Assembly (NCBI RefSeq): GCF_014268505.2
Contig: NZ_JABWQP020000008.1
Coordinates: forward strand, 1 to 64,000
Direction: 5' to 3'
DNA length: 64,000 bases
From: Pseudomonas khorasanensis
GTDB lineage: Bacteria; Pseudomonadota; Gammaproteobacteria; Pseudomonadales; Pseudomonadaceae
Shown here piece after piece: positions 27,874 to 38,271 of this stretch (the stretch's first letter is position 1; each line of letters opens with the position of its first letter). The position numbers were made by a program, and so were the translations under genes. The notes beneath the pieces were generated by a model. The model ran no database searches and was not told the DNA's origin. It saw only the letters and a list, made by a program, of their open reading frames with translations.

Positions 27874-28734
27874 ATGTCTTTAGCGGTGATTCAAATGGTC
27901 AGCCAGAGCGACGTGCCGGCCAATCTTGCCCAGGCCCGGCGCCTGCTCGAACAGGCGGCCGCCGGCGGGGCGAAACTCGCGGTGCTGCCGGAAAACTTCG
28001 CCGCCATGGGCCGTCGCGACGTCGCTGACATCGGCCGCGCCGAAGCCTTGGGCGAAGGACCTATCCTGCCATGGTTGAAACAGACCGCACGCGCCCTCAG
28101 ATTATGGATAGTGGCAGGCACGTTGCCGTTGCCGCCAGTGGATCAACCGACCGCCAGGCCACATGCCTGCTCGCTGCTGGTCGATGAATTTGGCGAAATC
28201 GTCGCGCGCTATGACAAGCTGCATTTGTTCGATGTCGATGTGGCGGACAATCGTGGCCGATACCGCGAGTCCGATGACTATGCTTATGGCAGTCATGTGG
28301 TGGTGGCGGACACGCCGGTGGGGCGTGTCGGTCTGACGGTGTGTTATGACTTGCGCTTCCCTGAGCTGTACAGCGAACTGCGCGCCGCCGGAGCCGAGCT
28401 GATTACCGCGCCGTCGGCGTTTACGGCCGTAACCGGCGCCGCGCATTGGGATGTACTCATCCGCGCGCGGGCCATCGAGACACAATGTTATGTGCTGGCG
28501 GCCGCACAGGGCGGTAGCCACCCAGGGCCGCGCGAGACCTTCGGGCATGCGGCGATTGTCGACCCATGGGGGCGCGTGCTGGCCCAGCAGGATCAAGGCG
28601 AGGCGGTGTTGTTGGCCGCACGCGATAGCGATGAACAGGCGTCTGTCAGGGCGCGAATGCCGGTGACGCGTCATCGGCGGTTTTTCTCGCAGGGCGCCCA
28701 GCGGCCTGCTTCAGAACACGAATTTAAGGCGTAA
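27874..28734 (+). CDS. Carbon-nitrogen hydrolase (Nit1/omega-amidase-like; probable deaminated-glutathione amidase)
   Basis: The 286-residue protein has the nitrilase triad: Glu in LPENFAAMG, Lys in [11 protein letters not shown] and Cys in [13 protein letters not shown]. The HLFDVDV form after the Lys is typical of the Nit1/YbeM branch, which hydrolyses deaminated glutathione as metabolite repair. It lies between yhdP and tldD, five bases before tldD. GAGGAG precedes the ATG. Confidence 0.85.
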   Translation: MSLAVIQMVSQSDVPANLAQARRLLEQAAAGGAKLAVLPENFAAMGRRDVADIGRAEALGEGPILPWLKQTARALRLWIVAGTLPLPPVDQPTARPHACSLLVDEFGEIVARYDKLHLFDVDVADNRGRYRESDDYAYGSHVVVADTPVGRVGLTVCYDLRFPELYSELRAAGAELITAPSAFTAVTGAAHWDVLIRARAIETQCYVLAAAQGGSHPGPRETFGHAAIVDPWGRVLAQQDQGEAVLLAARDSDEQASVRARMPVTRHRRFFSQGAQRPASEHEFKA

Positions 28735-28738
28735 ACCT

Positions 28739-30181
28739 ATGAGCGAGTTGTTGTCCTCAGTCAGCGATCACCTGTTGGCACCCGGCCGTGTGACGATCGA
28801 GAGCCTGCAAGGCGTGCTTGGCGATCTTGCCGGGCCGGGCATCGATGCCGCCGACCTGTATTTCCAGGGCCAGATTTCCGAGTCGTGGTCGCTGGAAGAT
28901 GGCATCGTCAAAGAAGGCAGTTTCAACCTCGACCAAGGGGTAGGCGTGCGTGCGCAATCCGGTGAAAAGACCGGCTTCGCCTACAGCAACGCAATCACCC
29001 TGGAAGCCCTCGGTGCAGCCGCCCGTGCCGCGCGTTCAATCTCCCGCGCCGGGCAAAATGGCACGGTGCAGGCATTCACCACGCAGGATGTCGCGCAGTT
29101 GTACGCACCGGATAATCCGCTGGAAGTGCTGAGCCGCGCCGAGAAAGTCGAACTGCTCAAGCGCATCGACGTCGCCACGCGCGCACTTGATCCACGCATC
29201 CAGCAAGTCAGCGTGAGCATGGCCGGCGTTTGGGAGCGGATTCTGGTGGCGTCCACCGACGGTGGCCTGGCGGCTGATGTGCGACCGCTGGTGCGCTTCA
29301 ACGTCAGCGTGATCGTGGAGCAGAATGGCCGTCGCGAACGCGGTGGACATGGCGGTGGCGGGCGCACCGACTACCGTTACTTCCTCGCCGAAGATCGCGC
29401 CATGGGCTACGCCCGCGAAGCGCTGCGTCAGGCGCTGGTGAATCTGGAAGCGATTCCGGCCCCGGCCGGTACCTTGCCGGTGGTGCTGGGTTCGGGCTGG
29501 TCCGGCGTGCTGTTGCACGAAGCGGTCGGCCACGGCCTGGAAGGCGATTTCAACCGCAAGGGCAGCTCTGCCTACAGTGGGCGCATGGGCGAAATGGTTG
29601 CGTCGAAGCTCTGCACCATCGTCGATGACGGTACCTTGAGCGGCCGTCGCGGTTCGCTGAGCGTCGATGACGAAGGCACGCCGACCGAGTGCACTACGCT
29701 GATCGAAAACGGCGTGCTGAAGGGTTACATGCAGGACAAGCTCAACGCTCGCCTGATGGGCGTGGCCCGTACCGGTAACGGTCGTCGCGAATCCTACGCG
29801 CATCTGCCGATGCCACGCATGACCAACACCTACATGCTCGGTGGCGAAAGCGATCCGGCGGAAATCATCGCCTCGGTGAAGAAGGGCATCTACTGCGCCA
29901 ACCTTGGCGGCGGTCAGGTCGACATCACCAGCGGCAAGTTTGTGTTTTCCACCAGTGAGGCCTATCTGATCGAAGACGGCAAGATCACCGCGCCGGTCAA
30001 GGGTGCGACATTGATCGGCAATGGCCCCGAAGCGATGAGCCGGGTGTCGATGGTCGGTAACGATCTGGCGCTGGACAGCGGTGTGGGCACGTGCGGCAAG
30101 GACGGGCAGTCGGTGCCGGTGGGCGTGGGTCAGCCGACGCTGAAAATCGATGCGATCACCGTGGGTGGCACGGGCGCATAA
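28739..30181 (+). CDS. tldD: Metalloprotease TldD
   Basis: The 480-residue protein has the zinc motif HEAVGH (in [16 protein letters not shown]), the N-terminal beta-barrel domain and the C-terminal [21 protein letters not shown] conserved in TldD. With TldE/PmbA it forms a heterodimeric protease that degrades unfolded peptides and processes microcin and CcdA-type substrates. Its partner gene pmbA is 0.7 kb downstream, with darP on the opposite strand between them. Confidence 0.96.
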   Translation: MSELLSSVSDHLLAPGRVTIESLQGVLGDLAGPGIDAADLYFQGQISESWSLEDGIVKEGSFNLDQGVGVRAQSGEKTGFAYSNAITLEALGAAARAARSISRAGQNGTVQAFTTQDVAQLYAPDNPLEVLSRAEKVELLKRIDVATRALDPRIQQVSVSMAGVWERILVASTDGGLAADVRPLVRFNVSVIVEQNGRRERGGHGGGGRTDYRYFLAEDRAMGYAREALRQALVNLEAIPAPAGTLPVVLGSGWSGVLLHEAVGHGLEGDFNRKGSSAYSGRMGEMVASKLCTIVDDGTLSGRRGSLSVDDEGTPTECTTLIENGVLKGYMQDKLNARLMGVARTGNGRRESYAHLPMPRMTNTYMLGGESDPAEIIASVKKGIYCANLGGGQVDITSGKFVFSTSEAYLIEDGKITAPVKGATLIGNGPEAMSRVSMVGNDLALDSGVGTCGKDGQSVPVGVGQPTLKIDAITVGGTGA

Positions 30182-30190
30182 AGAGAGGTG

Positions 30191-30260
30191 TGCAGGGGCT
30201 GCCGCAGGCTGCGATTTTTGCTTTCAAGCCAAAAGATCGCAGCCTGCGGCAGCTCCTGCA
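30191..30260. repeat. Inverted repeat of the GCTGCCGCAGGCTGCGAT family
   Basis: TGCAGGGGCTGCCGCAGGCT plus GCGAT faces ATCGCAGCCTGCGGCAGCTC plus CTGCA across about 20 bases. It sits between the convergent tldD and darP stops, where it can work as a two-way terminator. Confidence 0.75.
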
Positions 30261-30272
30261 AGGGCCGAGATA

Positions 30273-30797
30273 TCAACGCAGGCCGCGTTGAGTCTCGTCC
30301 AGCTCACGGATGTATTTGAAGATCTTGCGGCTGGAAGCAGGCGGTTTGTTTTGCGCAACCTCATGCTGAGCCTGCCGGATCAGGGAGCGCAGTTGCTGGC
30401 GATCGGCGTCCGGGTATTCGACGACGAATTTCTCCAGCACGGCGTCGTCACCGGCGATGAGACGGTCACGCCAGCGTTCGAGATTGTGGAAACGCTCGTT
30501 GTACTGACGGGTGGAGGCATCGAGTTGATCGAGCAAGGTCAGAATCGCGTCAGTGTCCTGGTCGCGCATCAATTTGCCGATGAACTGAAGGTGCCGTTTA
30601 CGCGCGATGTTCGCGGTGTGCTTGGGCGCATCAGCCAATGCACGGCGCATGGCGTCGGTCAGCGGCAGTTTTGCAACCAAGTCAGGCTTGAGTGTTGTAA
30701 GGCGCTCGCCAAGGTCAACCAGCGCATGCAACTCGCGTTTGACCTGAGATTTGCTTTTTTCTCCCGTATCGAGGGAGTCGTCGTAAGAATCAACCAT
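30273..30797 (-). CDS. darP: Ribosome biogenesis factor DarP/YjgA
   Basis: The 174-residue DUF615 protein has [36 protein letters not shown] and [11 protein letters not shown], all conserved in YjgA. It is a helical protein that binds late 50S intermediates. ATG 30797 matches the family N-terminus although its ribosome site is weak; the frame is open far upstream, antisense to pmbA. It is divergent from pmbA and convergent with tldD. Confidence 0.92.
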   Translation of the reverse strand: MVDSYDDSLDTGEKSKSQVKRELHALVDLGERLTTLKPDLVAKLPLTDAMRRALADAPKHTANIARKRHLQFIGKLMRDQDTDAILTLLDQLDASTRQYNERFHNLERWRDRLIAGDDAVLEKFVVEYPDADRQQLRSLIRQAQHEVAQNKPPASSRKIFKYIRELDETQRGLR

Positions 30798-30905
30798 GGT
30801 GGCAGTCCGCAAAGAAACGCCGCCATGATAACCAGTCGGGGGCCGCTTGTCCGGCCCGGTCGCTCGATGGCCCCAGCCGAAAGCAGAATTTGAGTGGAGA
30901 TGAGC

Positions 30906-32252
30906 ATGAGTGCAGTTCAAAGCGTCGGCCCGCAGGCATTGCCGGCACTGCAGGAACAGGTCGAGCAGATCATCGCCGAAGCCAGGCGTCAGGGCGCCAG
31001 CGCCTGTGAAGTCGCGGTGTCGCTGGAGCAGGGTCTGTCGACGTCGGTACGTCAGCGCGAGGTCGAAACCGTCGAATTCAATCGTGATCAGGGATTTGGC
31101 ATCACGCTGTATGTCGGTCAGCGCAAAGGCTCGGCCAGCACATCGGCGACCGGCCCGGATGCGATTCGCGAAACCGTTGCTGCCGCGCTGGCCATCGCCA
31201 AACACACCTCCGAAGACGAAGCGTCGGGTCTGGCCGATGCGGCATTGATGGCCAGGGAGCAGCAAGACTTTGATCTGTTCCACGAATGGGATATCACGCC
31301 AGAGCAGGCCATCGAAAAAGCGTTGCTCTGCGAGGCGGCGGCGTTCGATGCTGACGCGCGGATCAAGAACGCTGACGGCACAACCCTCAGCACGCACCAG
31401 GGTTGCCGCGTTTACGGCAACAGCCACGGTTTCATTGGTGGTTATGCATCGACGCGGCACAGTCTGAGCTGCGTGATGATTGCCGAAGCGGACGGGCAGA
31501 TGCAGCGCGATTACTGGTACGACGTGAGTCGGCAGGGCTCCTTGCTGGCTGATCCGGTGAGCATCGGCCAGCGCGCCGCGCAACGGGCGGCGAGCCGTCT
31601 GGGCGCGCGCCCGGTGCCGACTTGCGAGGTCCCGGTGCTGTTTTCCGCGGAGCTTGCCGGCGGCTTGTTCGGCAGTTTCCTGTCGGCCGTGTCCGGCGGC
31701 AGCCTTTACCGCAAATCTTCGTTCCTGGAAGGCACGCTGGGGCAGAAGCTCTTCCCTGAGTGGCTGACCATCGACGAGCGTCCACACCTGATGCGTGCCA
31801 TGGGCAGTGCTTCGTACGATGGCGATGGCTTGGCGACTTACGCCAAACCGTTCGTCGAAAAGGGCGAATTGGTCTCGTACATCCTGGGGACCTACTCGGG
31901 GCGCAAACTGGGCATGCCGAGCACCGCCAACGCGGGCGGCGTGCACAACCTGTTCGTCACGCATGGCGATGAGGACCAGGCTGCGCTGTTGAAACGCATG
32001 GGCCGGGGGCTGTTGGTCACGGAACTGATGGGCCACGGTCTGAACATGGTGACGGGCGACTATTCACGCGGTGCGGCGGGTTTCTGGGTCGAGAATGGTG
32101 AGATCCAGTTCGCGGTTCAGGAAGTGACCATCGCCGGCAACATGCGCGACATGTTCAAGCAGATTGTAGCGGTGGGTAACGACCTGGAGCTGCGCAGCAA
32201 CATTCGCACCGGTTCGGTGTTGATCGAGCGGATGACGGTCGCTGGCAGCTAA
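30906..32252 (+). CDS. pmbA: Metalloprotease PmbA/TldE
   Basis: The 448-residue partner of TldD belongs to the same fold but lacks the HExxxH zinc motif. Conserved parts are [36 protein letters not shown] and [28 protein letters not shown] 30906 is chosen because GGAG lies six bases upstream; ATG 30900 overlaps that site. A clean terminator follows. Confidence 0.95.
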   Translation: MSAVQSVGPQALPALQEQVEQIIAEARRQGASACEVAVSLEQGLSTSVRQREVETVEFNRDQGFGITLYVGQRKGSASTSATGPDAIRETVAAALAIAKHTSEDEASGLADAALMAREQQDFDLFHEWDITPEQAIEKALLCEAAAFDADARIKNADGTTLSTHQGCRVYGNSHGFIGGYASTRHSLSCVMIAEADGQMQRDYWYDVSRQGSLLADPVSIGQRAAQRAASRLGARPVPTCEVPVLFSAELAGGLFGSFLSAVSGGSLYRKSSFLEGTLGQKLFPEWLTIDERPHLMRAMGSASYDGDGLATYAKPFVEKGELVSYILGTYSGRKLGMPSTANAGGVHNLFVTHGDEDQAALLKRMGRGLLVTELMGHGLNMVTGDYSRGAAGFWVENGEIQFAVQEVTIAGNMRDMFKQIVAVGNDLELRSNIRTGSVLIERMTVAGS

Positions 32253-32273
32253 GCCCCGATTCCGCTGAGCCAA

Positions 32274-32310
32274 AAGGCGCGCCATCCGATCTGGATGGCG
32301 CGCCTTTTTT
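32274..32310 (+). terminator. Intrinsic terminator of pmbA
   Basis: AAGGCGCGCCATCC (32274-32287) and GGATGGCGCGCCTT (32293-32306) form a perfect 14-bp stem with a GATCT loop, followed by TTTT. Confidence 0.92.
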
Positions 32311-32320
32311 ATGCCCACAG

Positions 32321-32344
32321 TGTAGGAGCCTCGGCAGCTCCTAA
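32321..32344. repeat. Short inverted repeat, TGTAGGAGC family
   Basis: TGTAGGAGC, CTCG, then GCAGCTCCTAAA; a minimal copy next to the pmbA terminator. Confidence 0.6.
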
Positions 32345-32363
32345 ACGTGCGCTCTTGTTTTGG

Positions 32364-32395
32364 TTCTCATTATCATTTAATAATTGATCTCATTT
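32364..32395. promoter_or_regulatory. Candidate Fur box upstream of orfX-sodA
   Basis: On the minus strand the text reads ATGATAATGAGAACC, a good match to the left two-thirds of the Fur box GATAATGATAATCATTATC, inside a very AT-rich island in GC-rich DNA. It lies 110-140 bases before orfX. The orfX-sodA genes are Fur-regulated in P. aeruginosa, which supports the call. Confidence 0.55.
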
Positions 32396-32503
32396 CTGGG
32401 TGGGTCCCGGTACACCGATCTTTTCGCAGCCCGCTGGAAGAGTTGCCAACCTCAGAAATTCACCGACGGCGAGTAAACCGCCTTACCGCTTTGGAGGTTC
32501 ACC

Positions 32504-32944
32504 ATGGAGCACTGGAAACGCACGATCGAACGGGCCAATCGCTGCTTCATGTTGGGCGAACTGATCGACGCCCGCGAGGCTTATTTGCAAGCGCTGGCGC
32601 TGGCGCAAGTGTTATTCGAACGCTGGGCGGACGCCGACGAAGCGGTGGCGGCCTGTGTTGTCTCCCATCACAACCTCGCCGACCTGCACCTGCGCCTGAA
32701 TCAACCGGAAGAGAGCGCAGAATATCTCTGCGCCATACATCAGCGGCTGTTGCAGACAATGCAGGACGAGCGCCTGCGCCCGGCGCTGCGCGAAGCGGCG
32801 TTGCGCCAGAGCAGCAAGACCTACGTCGAACTGCTGAATTTCATCAGCGAACACGGCGAATACCCGCGCACCCAGCGCCTGCTGCATCCGGATACCGGCA
32901 ATGCACGTCGCGCCTCTGCCCACCATTACCATGGAGTTCATTGA
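32504..32944 (+). CDS. OrfX-like hypothetical protein encoded upstream of sodA
   Basis: The 146-residue protein is all-helical, with TPR-like spacing in [22 protein letters not shown] and [22 protein letters not shown]. It corresponds by position to 'orfX' of the P. aeruginosa fagA-fumC-orfX-sodA operon. The function is unknown. It has an excellent ribosome site (TTGGAGG), and its stop lies one base before the sodA ATG, so the two are co-translated. The last residues are His-rich (HHYHGVH). Confidence 0.85.
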   Translation: MEHWKRTIERANRCFMLGELIDAREAYLQALALAQVLFERWADADEAVAACVVSHHNLADLHLRLNQPEESAEYLCAIHQRLLQTMQDERLRPALREAALRQSSKTYVELLNFISEHGEYPRTQRLLHPDTGNARRASAHHYHGVH

Positions 32945-32945
32945 A

Positions 32946-33557
32946 ATGGCTTTTACCTTGCCTGCCTTGCCGTACGCGTACGACGCACTGGAACCCCACA
33001 TTGACGCGCAGACCATGGAGATCCATTACACCAAACATCATCAGACCTACATCAATAACCTCAACGCAGCAGTAGAGGGCACCGAGTACGCGGAGTGGCC
33101 CGTGGAAAAACTCGTCGCCAGCGTCCAGCAATTACCGGAGAAGCTACGCGCTGCGGTGATCAATCAGGGCGGTGGTCACGCCAACCATTCCCTGTTCTGG
33201 GAAGTGATGGTGCCCAACGGCGGCGGTAAACCGGACGGCGCTTTGGCCAGGGCGATCGATGAGCAGTTGGGCGGTCTCGACAGTTTCAAGGAAGCGTTCA
33301 CCAAAGCCGCCTTGACCCGTTTCGGCAGTGGCTGGGCGTGGCTCAGCGTGACCCCGCAGAAGAAGCTGATCGTGGAAAGCAGCGGTAATCAGGACAGCCC
33401 ATTGATGAATGGCAACACGCCGATACTCGGCCTGGACGTTTGGGAACACGCCTATTACCTGCGTTACCAGAACCGTCGCCCGGAATACATTAACGCGTTT
33501 TATAACGTGATCAACTGGCCGCAAGTGGCTGCGCGCTATCAGGCCGCACTGGTTTAA
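32946..33557 (+). CDS. sodA: Manganese superoxide dismutase
   Basis: The 203-residue enzyme has metal ligands in YTKHHQTY (His), GHANHSLFW (His) and [12 protein letters not shown] (Asp, His). Gln in [10 protein letters not shown] and the [13 protein letters not shown] region fit Mn- rather than Fe-type enzymes. It dismutates superoxide, mainly when iron is short and Fe-SOD is low. ATG 32946 follows the orfX stop directly, with GGAG inside the end of orfX. Confidence 0.94.
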   Translation: MAFTLPALPYAYDALEPHIDAQTMEIHYTKHHQTYINNLNAAVEGTEYAEWPVEKLVASVQQLPEKLRAAVINQGGGHANHSLFWEVMVPNGGGKPDGALARAIDEQLGGLDSFKEAFTKAALTRFGSGWAWLSVTPQKKLIVESSGNQDSPLMNGNTPILGLDVWEHAYYLRYQNRRPEYINAFYNVINWPQVAARYQAALV

Positions 33558-33586
33558 GCCTTCCATAAAAACAATCAGGGCTGACT

Positions 33587-34480
33587 ATGGGCACGGAAAC
33601 ACTGGCGATTGGCAGCGGGCGTATGTTTCGTTACGCGGTGGGTTCGCTGTTGCTGTTGGCGGGTATGACTTTACTGGTCGCCCACGGTTTGCAATGGCTG
33701 AATCTGGAACCGAGGCTGTTGCGCGCCTTGCAGGGCGGTGCCATCTGCGCATTGGGCACGGCGCTCGGCGCGGTGCCGGTGCTGGTGATCCGGCGCATGC
33801 CGCAGGCACTCAGCGACACTTTGCTGGGATTTGGTGCCGGGGTAATGCTGGCGGCGACGGCATTTTCGCTGATCGTGCCGGGCATAGCTGCGGCGGAGAG
33901 TCTTGGTCTTACGCCGTGGGCCGCCAGTGGCCTGATCTGCTTCGGCATCCTGCTCGGCGCATTTGGTCTGTATCTGGTGGATCGGCGCGTTTCCGGTGCC
34001 TCGCCGGAAATGCTCGTCGGCTCACTTGAGCATCCGGTGATTCCACCGCGAATCTGGCTGTTCGTGTTCGCGATCATTGCGCACAACATTCCGGAAGGGA
34101 TGGCGGTCGGCGTGTCTGCCGGTGGCGGCATGGCGGACGCCGATAGCTTGGCGATGGGCATCGCATTACAGGATGTGCCGGAAGGCCTGGTGATCGCTCT
34201 GGTGCTGGCCGGGGCGGGGATGTCGCGGGCCAGGGCATTTCTGATCGGCGCGGCGTCAGGTCTGGTCGAACCGGTGTTCGCGCTGCTCTGCGCGTGGCTG
34301 GTCAGTCTCGCGCAGGTGTTATTGCCATTGGGGCTGGCGTTGGCGGCGGGGGCGATGTTGCTGGTAGTGACTCACGAAGTGATCCCGGAGTCGCGACGTC
34401 ATGGTCATGACAAGCTGGCGAGCCTCGGTTTGTTGATCGGGTTTTGTCTGATGATGGTCATGGACACGGCGCTGGGTTGA
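33587..34480 (+). CDS. ZIP-family divalent metal transporter
   Basis: The 297-residue protein has about eight membrane segments and both ZIP metal-site motifs: HNIPEGMAVGVS in TM4 and QDVPEGLVIAL in TM5. It likely imports zinc, iron or manganese. It follows sodA by 29 bases in the same direction, so it may share the Fur-linked transcript; supplying manganese for SodA is a reasonable guess but is not shown by the sequence. Confidence 0.87.
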   Translation: MGTETLAIGSGRMFRYAVGSLLLLAGMTLLVAHGLQWLNLEPRLLRALQGGAICALGTALGAVPVLVIRRMPQALSDTLLGFGAGVMLAATAFSLIVPGIAAAESLGLTPWAASGLICFGILLGAFGLYLVDRRVSGASPEMLVGSLEHPVIPPRIWLFVFAIIAHNIPEGMAVGVSAGGGMADADSLAMGIALQDVPEGLVIALVLAGAGMSRARAFLIGAASGLVEPVFALLCAWLVSLAQVLLPLGLALAAGAMLLVVTHEVIPESRRHGHDKLASLGLLIGFCLMMVMDTALG

Positions 34481-34488
34481 ACTGTTGG

Positions 34489-34591
34489 GAGGGAGCTTGC
34501 TCCCGCTCGGCTGCGCAGCAGTCGTCAGTACGTTGCAACTGGGAGAAATCCAGCGGGGCCGCTTCGCAGCCCGGCGGGAGCAAGCTCCCTC
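34489..34591. repeat. Inverted repeat of the GGGAGCAAGCTCCCTC family
   Basis: GAGGGAGCTTGCTCCCG (34489-34505) and its exact reverse complement (34575-34591) bracket about 70 bases; inner CTGCGCAGC/GCTTCGCAG also pair. It lies between the convergent ZIP and ptsO genes. Confidence 0.8.
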
Positions 34592-34600
34592 GCCACAGGA

Positions 34601-34876
34601 TCACTCGCCTTCATCGAAGTAGTTGCTGATCAGCTCCACCAAGGCATCCATGGCTTCCTGAGCTTGTTCGCCTTCGGTGCTCAAATGGATTTTGGTGCCC
34701 TTGCCCGCCGCGAGCATCATCATCGCCATGATGCTTTTACCATCCACCGTATTCTCGGGCGTGCGGCCCACTCTGATCGTGGTCTCGGGAAACTTCCCGG
34801 CTACGCCGACAAATTTCGCCGACGCGCGAGCGTGTAAACCCAGTTTATTGATGATTTCGATTTCACGAGCAGGCAT
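34601..34876 (-). CDS. ptsO: Nitrogen-PTS phosphocarrier protein NPr
   Basis: The 91-residue HPr-like protein has the phosphorylated His in KLGLHARASAKFV and the IMAMMMLAAGKGT regulatory region. It passes phosphate from PtsP (not in the window) to PtsN. It is the last gene of the rpoN-hpf-ptsN-rapZ-ptsO group, 15 bases after rapZ. Confidence 0.95.
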   Translation of the reverse strand: MPAREIEIINKLGLHARASAKFVGVAGKFPETTIRVGRTPENTVDGKSIMAMMMLAAGKGTKIHLSTEGEQAQEAMDALVELISNYFDEGE

Positions 34877-34891
34877 CGCGGTGTGAATCCT

Positions 34892-35752
34892 TTAGGTGAG
34901 GTCGCGGTGGCGAACCTGGACGTTCTTCAGGGTTTTTTGCAAGGCCTGACCCAGGCGCTCGGTCAGGTAGACGGAGCGGTGGTGCCCGCCGGTGCAGCCG
35001 ATGGCAACAGTGACGTAGGCGCGGTTGCTGGCTGCAAAGCGCGGGAGCCATTTGTTCAGGTAGGCGTAGATGTCCTGATACATGTCCTCGACATCCGGCT
35101 GCTCCGCCAGATACTCGGCCACGGGTGCGTCAAGACCGGACTGGGCTCGCAGTTCCGGTTTCCAGTAAGGATTGGGTAGGCACCGCACGTCGAATACCAG
35201 ATCTGCATCGACCGGCATGCCGCGCTTGAAGCCAAACGACTCGACCAGAAACGCGGTACCGGGCTCCGGCTGACTCAACAGGCGCAACTTCAAGGTGTCG
35301 CGCAGTTGATACAGATTCAGGCTGGTGGTGTTGATCTTCAGGTCGGCGAGATCGGCGATCGGGCCGAGCAGGGCGGTTTCATCGTGGATCGCCTCGGCCA
35401 GTGAGCGATTGGCGTTGCTCAGCGGGTGGCGACGTCGCGTTTCGGAGAAACGCTTGAGCAGGGTTTCCTCGTCGGCGTCCAGATACAGCACATCGCACTG
35501 AATATGCTTTGCGCGGACATCTTCGAGCAACTCCGGGAAGCGCGACAGATGACTTGGCAGGTTGCGCGCATCAATCGACACCGCAACCAGCGGCTGGGCC
35601 AGCTCGGTGTGGACCAGCGCACGCTCGGCCAGTTCCGGCAGCAGGCCGGCCGGCAAATTGTCGATGCAGTAAAAACCGTTGTCCTCAAGAACATTGAGGG
35701 CAGTACTCTTGCCCGAGCCGGAACGCCCGCTGACGATGATCAAGCGCATCAT
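34892..35752 (-). CDS. rapZ: RNase adapter protein RapZ
   Basis: The 286-residue protein has Walker A GRSGSGKS at its N-terminus, [12 protein letters not shown] in the middle and the C-terminal metabolite-binding CTGGHHRSV. In E. coli RapZ binds GlcN6P and targets sRNA GlmZ for RNase E. The pseudomonad targets are less clear, and the adjacent PTS-Ntr genes suggest a link to it. Its start overlaps the ptsN stop by one base. Confidence 0.95.
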   Translation of the reverse strand: MMRLIIVSGRSGSGKSTALNVLEDNGFYCIDNLPAGLLPELAERALVHTELAQPLVAVSIDARNLPSHLSRFPELLEDVRAKHIQCDVLYLDADEETLLKRFSETRRRHPLSNANRSLAEAIHDETALLGPIADLADLKINTTSLNLYQLRDTLKLRLLSQPEPGTAFLVESFGFKRGMPVDADLVFDVRCLPNPYWKPELRAQSGLDAPVAEYLAEQPDVEDMYQDIYAYLNKWLPRFAASNRAYVTVAIGCTGGHHRSVYLTERLGQALQKTLKNVQVRHRDLT

Positions 35753-36216
35753 TAATGCCCGTTCTGTTCGTCCACGACGACCTGGTACAAGGCCTCGTTA
35801 GTGGGAGCGTTACGCAGTTTTTCGCGTACTTCCTTGCGGTCCAGCATGCTGGCGATCTGGCGCAGCAGCTCCAGATGCGCATCGGTCGCGGCTTCCGGCA
35901 CCAGCAACACGAACAGCAGGTCAACCGGGGCGCCATCAATGGCGTCGAAGTCGATCGGGGCTTCAAGGTGCACCAAGGCGCTGACAGGCCCCGCGCAGCC
36001 CTTGAGACGGCAGTGAGGGATGGCGATGCCGTTGCCAAAACCCGTCGAACCGAGTTTTTCACGGGCGACCAGAGCCTCGAAGACATCTTGCATCGCCAGA
36101 TCCGGCACTTCGCGATGGATCAGGTTGGCAATCTGTTCGAGGGCTTTTTTCTTGCTGCCGCCCGGCGCGTTCACTTGGGAACGGCCGGGGGTCAGGATGG
36201 TTTCAAGTCGGATCAT
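35752..36216 (-). CDS. ptsN: Nitrogen-PTS EIIA component PtsN
   Basis: The 154-residue EIIA(Ntr) protein has the phosphorylated His in [11 protein letters not shown] and the [10 protein letters not shown] approach loop. It regulates potassium transport, carbon storage and sigma-54-linked functions according to its phosphorylation state. Twelve bases separate it from hpf. Confidence 0.95.
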   Translation of the reverse strand: MIRLETILTPGRSQVNAPGGSKKKALEQIANLIHREVPDLAMQDVFEALVAREKLGSTGFGNGIAIPHCRLKGCAGPVSALVHLEAPIDFDAIDGAPVDLLFVLLVPEAATDAHLELLRQIASMLDRKEVREKLRNAPTNEALYQVVVDEQNGH

Positions 36217-36228
36217 GGGATAGGGGTG

Positions 36229-36537
36229 TTAACGACCGGTCGCGCCCTGGAGGAGGCTCTGGGTCTTTTCCTTATGCTTTTTGAGTTGGCGATCCAGCTT
36301 GTCGGTCAGCAGGTCAATGGCGGCATACATGTCGTCATGCTCGGCATTGGCAACCACTTCTCCGCCGGGAATATGCAGCGTGGCTTCGATCTTCTGCTTC
36401 AGCTTTTCGACGTTCAGGATCACCTGAACATTGGTGATCTTGTCGAAATGCCGCTCCAGTCGGTCGAGTTTCTCGCCGATGTAGGTGCGCAGAGGTTCGG
36501 TTACTTCCAGTTGGTGTCCACTGATGTTGACTTGCAT
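36229..36537 (-). CDS. hpf: Ribosome hibernation promoting factor HPF (short form)
   Basis: The 102-residue S30AE/HPF protein begins MQVNISGHQLEVTEPLRTYI, with the basic helix DRQLKKHKEK. The short length indicates the HPF that drives 100S dimers with RMF rather than the long form. AAGGAG precedes ATG 36537. It lies directly after rpoN, the usual place. Confidence 0.94.
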   Translation of the reverse strand: MQVNISGHQLEVTEPLRTYIGEKLDRLERHFDKITNVQVILNVEKLKQKIEATLHIPGGEVVANAEHDDMYAAIDLLTDKLDRQLKKHKEKTQSLLQGATGR

Positions 36538-36611
36538 ACAGCTTCTCCTTCGTTGCCAGTGCATAAAGCGGCAGGCCGAAAAAGCCTGCCACTGGAACGC
36601 TGTAACGTGGC

Positions 36612-38105
36612 TTACATCAACCGCTTGCGTTCGCTCGAAGGCGCGATCCCGAGGGATTCGCGGTACTTGGCGACGGTGCGGCGTGCCACCTGAATGCCTT
36701 GTGCCTCCAGTAAACCAGCGATCTTGCTGTCACTCAACGGCTTTTTCTGATTTTCAGCGGCAACCAGTTTTTTGATGATCGCGCGGATCGCCGTGGACGA
36801 GCATTCGCCGCCTTCGGAGGTACTGACGTGGCTGGAGAAAAAGTATTTCAGCTCATAAATACCGCGTGGGGTATGCATGAATTTCTGCGTCGTCACCCGG
36901 GAAATCGTCGATTCGTGCATGCCGACCGCTTCCGCGATGTCATGCAGTACCAGCGGCTTCATGGCTTCGTCGCCGTATTCCAGAAAACCGCGCTGATGCT
37001 CGACGATCTGGGTGGCCACTTTCATCAGGGTTTCGTTGCGGCTCTGCAGGCTCTTGATGAACCAGCGGGCTTCCTGCAACTGGTTGCGCATGAAAGTGTT
37101 GTCGGCGCTGGTGTCGGCGCGGCGCACGAAACCGGCGTACTGGGCATTGACGCGTAGCCGTGGCACCGATTCCTGATTCAGCTCGACGAGCCAGCGTTCG
37201 TTGTCCTTGCGCACAATGACGTCGGGGATGACGTATTCGGCTTCGGTCGACTCGATCTGCGAGCCCGGACGCGGGTTGAGGCTCTGCACCAGCTCGATGA
37301 CCTGGCGCAGTTCATCTTCCTTGAGCTTCATCCGGCGCATCAATTGGCTGTAGTCGCGGCCGCCCAGCAGGTCGATGTAATCGGCGACCAGGCGTTTGGC
37401 TTCAACCAGCCAGGGCGTCTTCGCCGGCAACTGGCGCAGTTGCAGCAGCAGGCATTCGCTGAGGTTGCGGGCGCCAATGCCGGCGGGTTCGAATTGCTGG
37501 ATACGATGGAGGACGGCTTCGATTTCGTCGAGTTCGATGTCCAGTTCCGGATCGAACGCTTCCAGAATCTCTTCGAGCGTCTCGTCCAGATACCCCTGAT
37601 TGTTGATGCAATCGATCAGGGTGACGGCGATCAGGCGATCGGTGTCGGACATGGGCGCCAGGTTGAGTTGCCAGAGCAGATGGCTTTGCAGGCTTTCGCC
37701 AACGGAAGTCCGGGTGGTGAAATCCCACTCGTCGTCATCGCTGCTGGGCAGGCTGCTGGCGCTGGTCTGGTAGACGTCTTCCCAGGCAGTGTCGACTGGA
37801 AGTTCGTTGGGGATGCGCTCGCTCCAGTCGCCTTCTTCGAGGTTATCGACCGTCGGAGCGGCTTCCTGGTAAGAGGGTTCCTGGATTTCGGTGTTGGGCT
37901 TCAGCTCGGCGTTGTCGGCCAGGGGATCGGAATTGTCGAAGTCCTCGCCTTCTTCCTGACGTTCGAGCATCGGGTTGGATTCCAGTGCCTCCTGGATTTC
38001 CTGTTGCAGATCCAGGGTCGACAATTGGAGCAGGCGGATGGCCTGTTGCAGCTGCGGTGTCATCGTCAGCTGCTGGCCCATTCTCAAGACTAGCGATGGT
38101 TTCAT
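36612..38105 (-). CDS. rpoN: RNA polymerase sigma-54 factor RpoN
   Basis: The 497-residue factor has the Gln/Leu-rich region I ([20 protein letters not shown]), an acidic region II (about 48-120), the core-binding region and, at the C-terminus, the HTH and RpoN box [10 protein letters not shown]. It directs transcription from -24/-12 promoters for nitrogen, motility and other functions. It follows lptB by 166 bases; that gap holds AT-rich sequence that could carry a promoter, but I cannot point to a convincing one. Confidence 0.97.
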   Translation of the reverse strand: MKPSLVLRMGQQLTMTPQLQQAIRLLQLSTLDLQQEIQEALESNPMLERQEEGEDFDNSDPLADNAELKPNTEIQEPSYQEAAPTVDNLEEGDWSERIPNELPVDTAWEDVYQTSASSLPSSDDDEWDFTTRTSVGESLQSHLLWQLNLAPMSDTDRLIAVTLIDCINNQGYLDETLEEILEAFDPELDIELDEIEAVLHRIQQFEPAGIGARNLSECLLLQLRQLPAKTPWLVEAKRLVADYIDLLGGRDYSQLMRRMKLKEDELRQVIELVQSLNPRPGSQIESTEAEYVIPDVIVRKDNERWLVELNQESVPRLRVNAQYAGFVRRADTSADNTFMRNQLQEARWFIKSLQSRNETLMKVATQIVEHQRGFLEYGDEAMKPLVLHDIAEAVGMHESTISRVTTQKFMHTPRGIYELKYFFSSHVSTSEGGECSSTAIRAIIKKLVAAENQKKPLSDSKIAGLLEAQGIQVARRTVAKYRESLGIAPSSERKRLM

Positions 38106-38271
38106 GGCAGGGGCTTAACACCTTATTCGCCGGCGCTGTGCGCCATCCACTACAGGGCGCCGAAGCGCCAAACTTAAGCAAATTATATGCCTGAAACTGA
38201 AGTGTTTGCCTAGAGCGCTGTAACAATTAAGCGGATTAATTCCTGCTTGAATCGATACGGCGCTGTCGCGC

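Noticed and set aside
30273-32036. 587-residue minus-strand frame ending in DarP
   Set aside because: Only the last 174 residues are DarP; the rest is antisense to pmbA.
32364-32395. Start of a fagA-like gene after the Fur box
   Set aside because: The open frame from 32347 is antisense-like text with no resemblance to FagA and runs out of frame across orfX.
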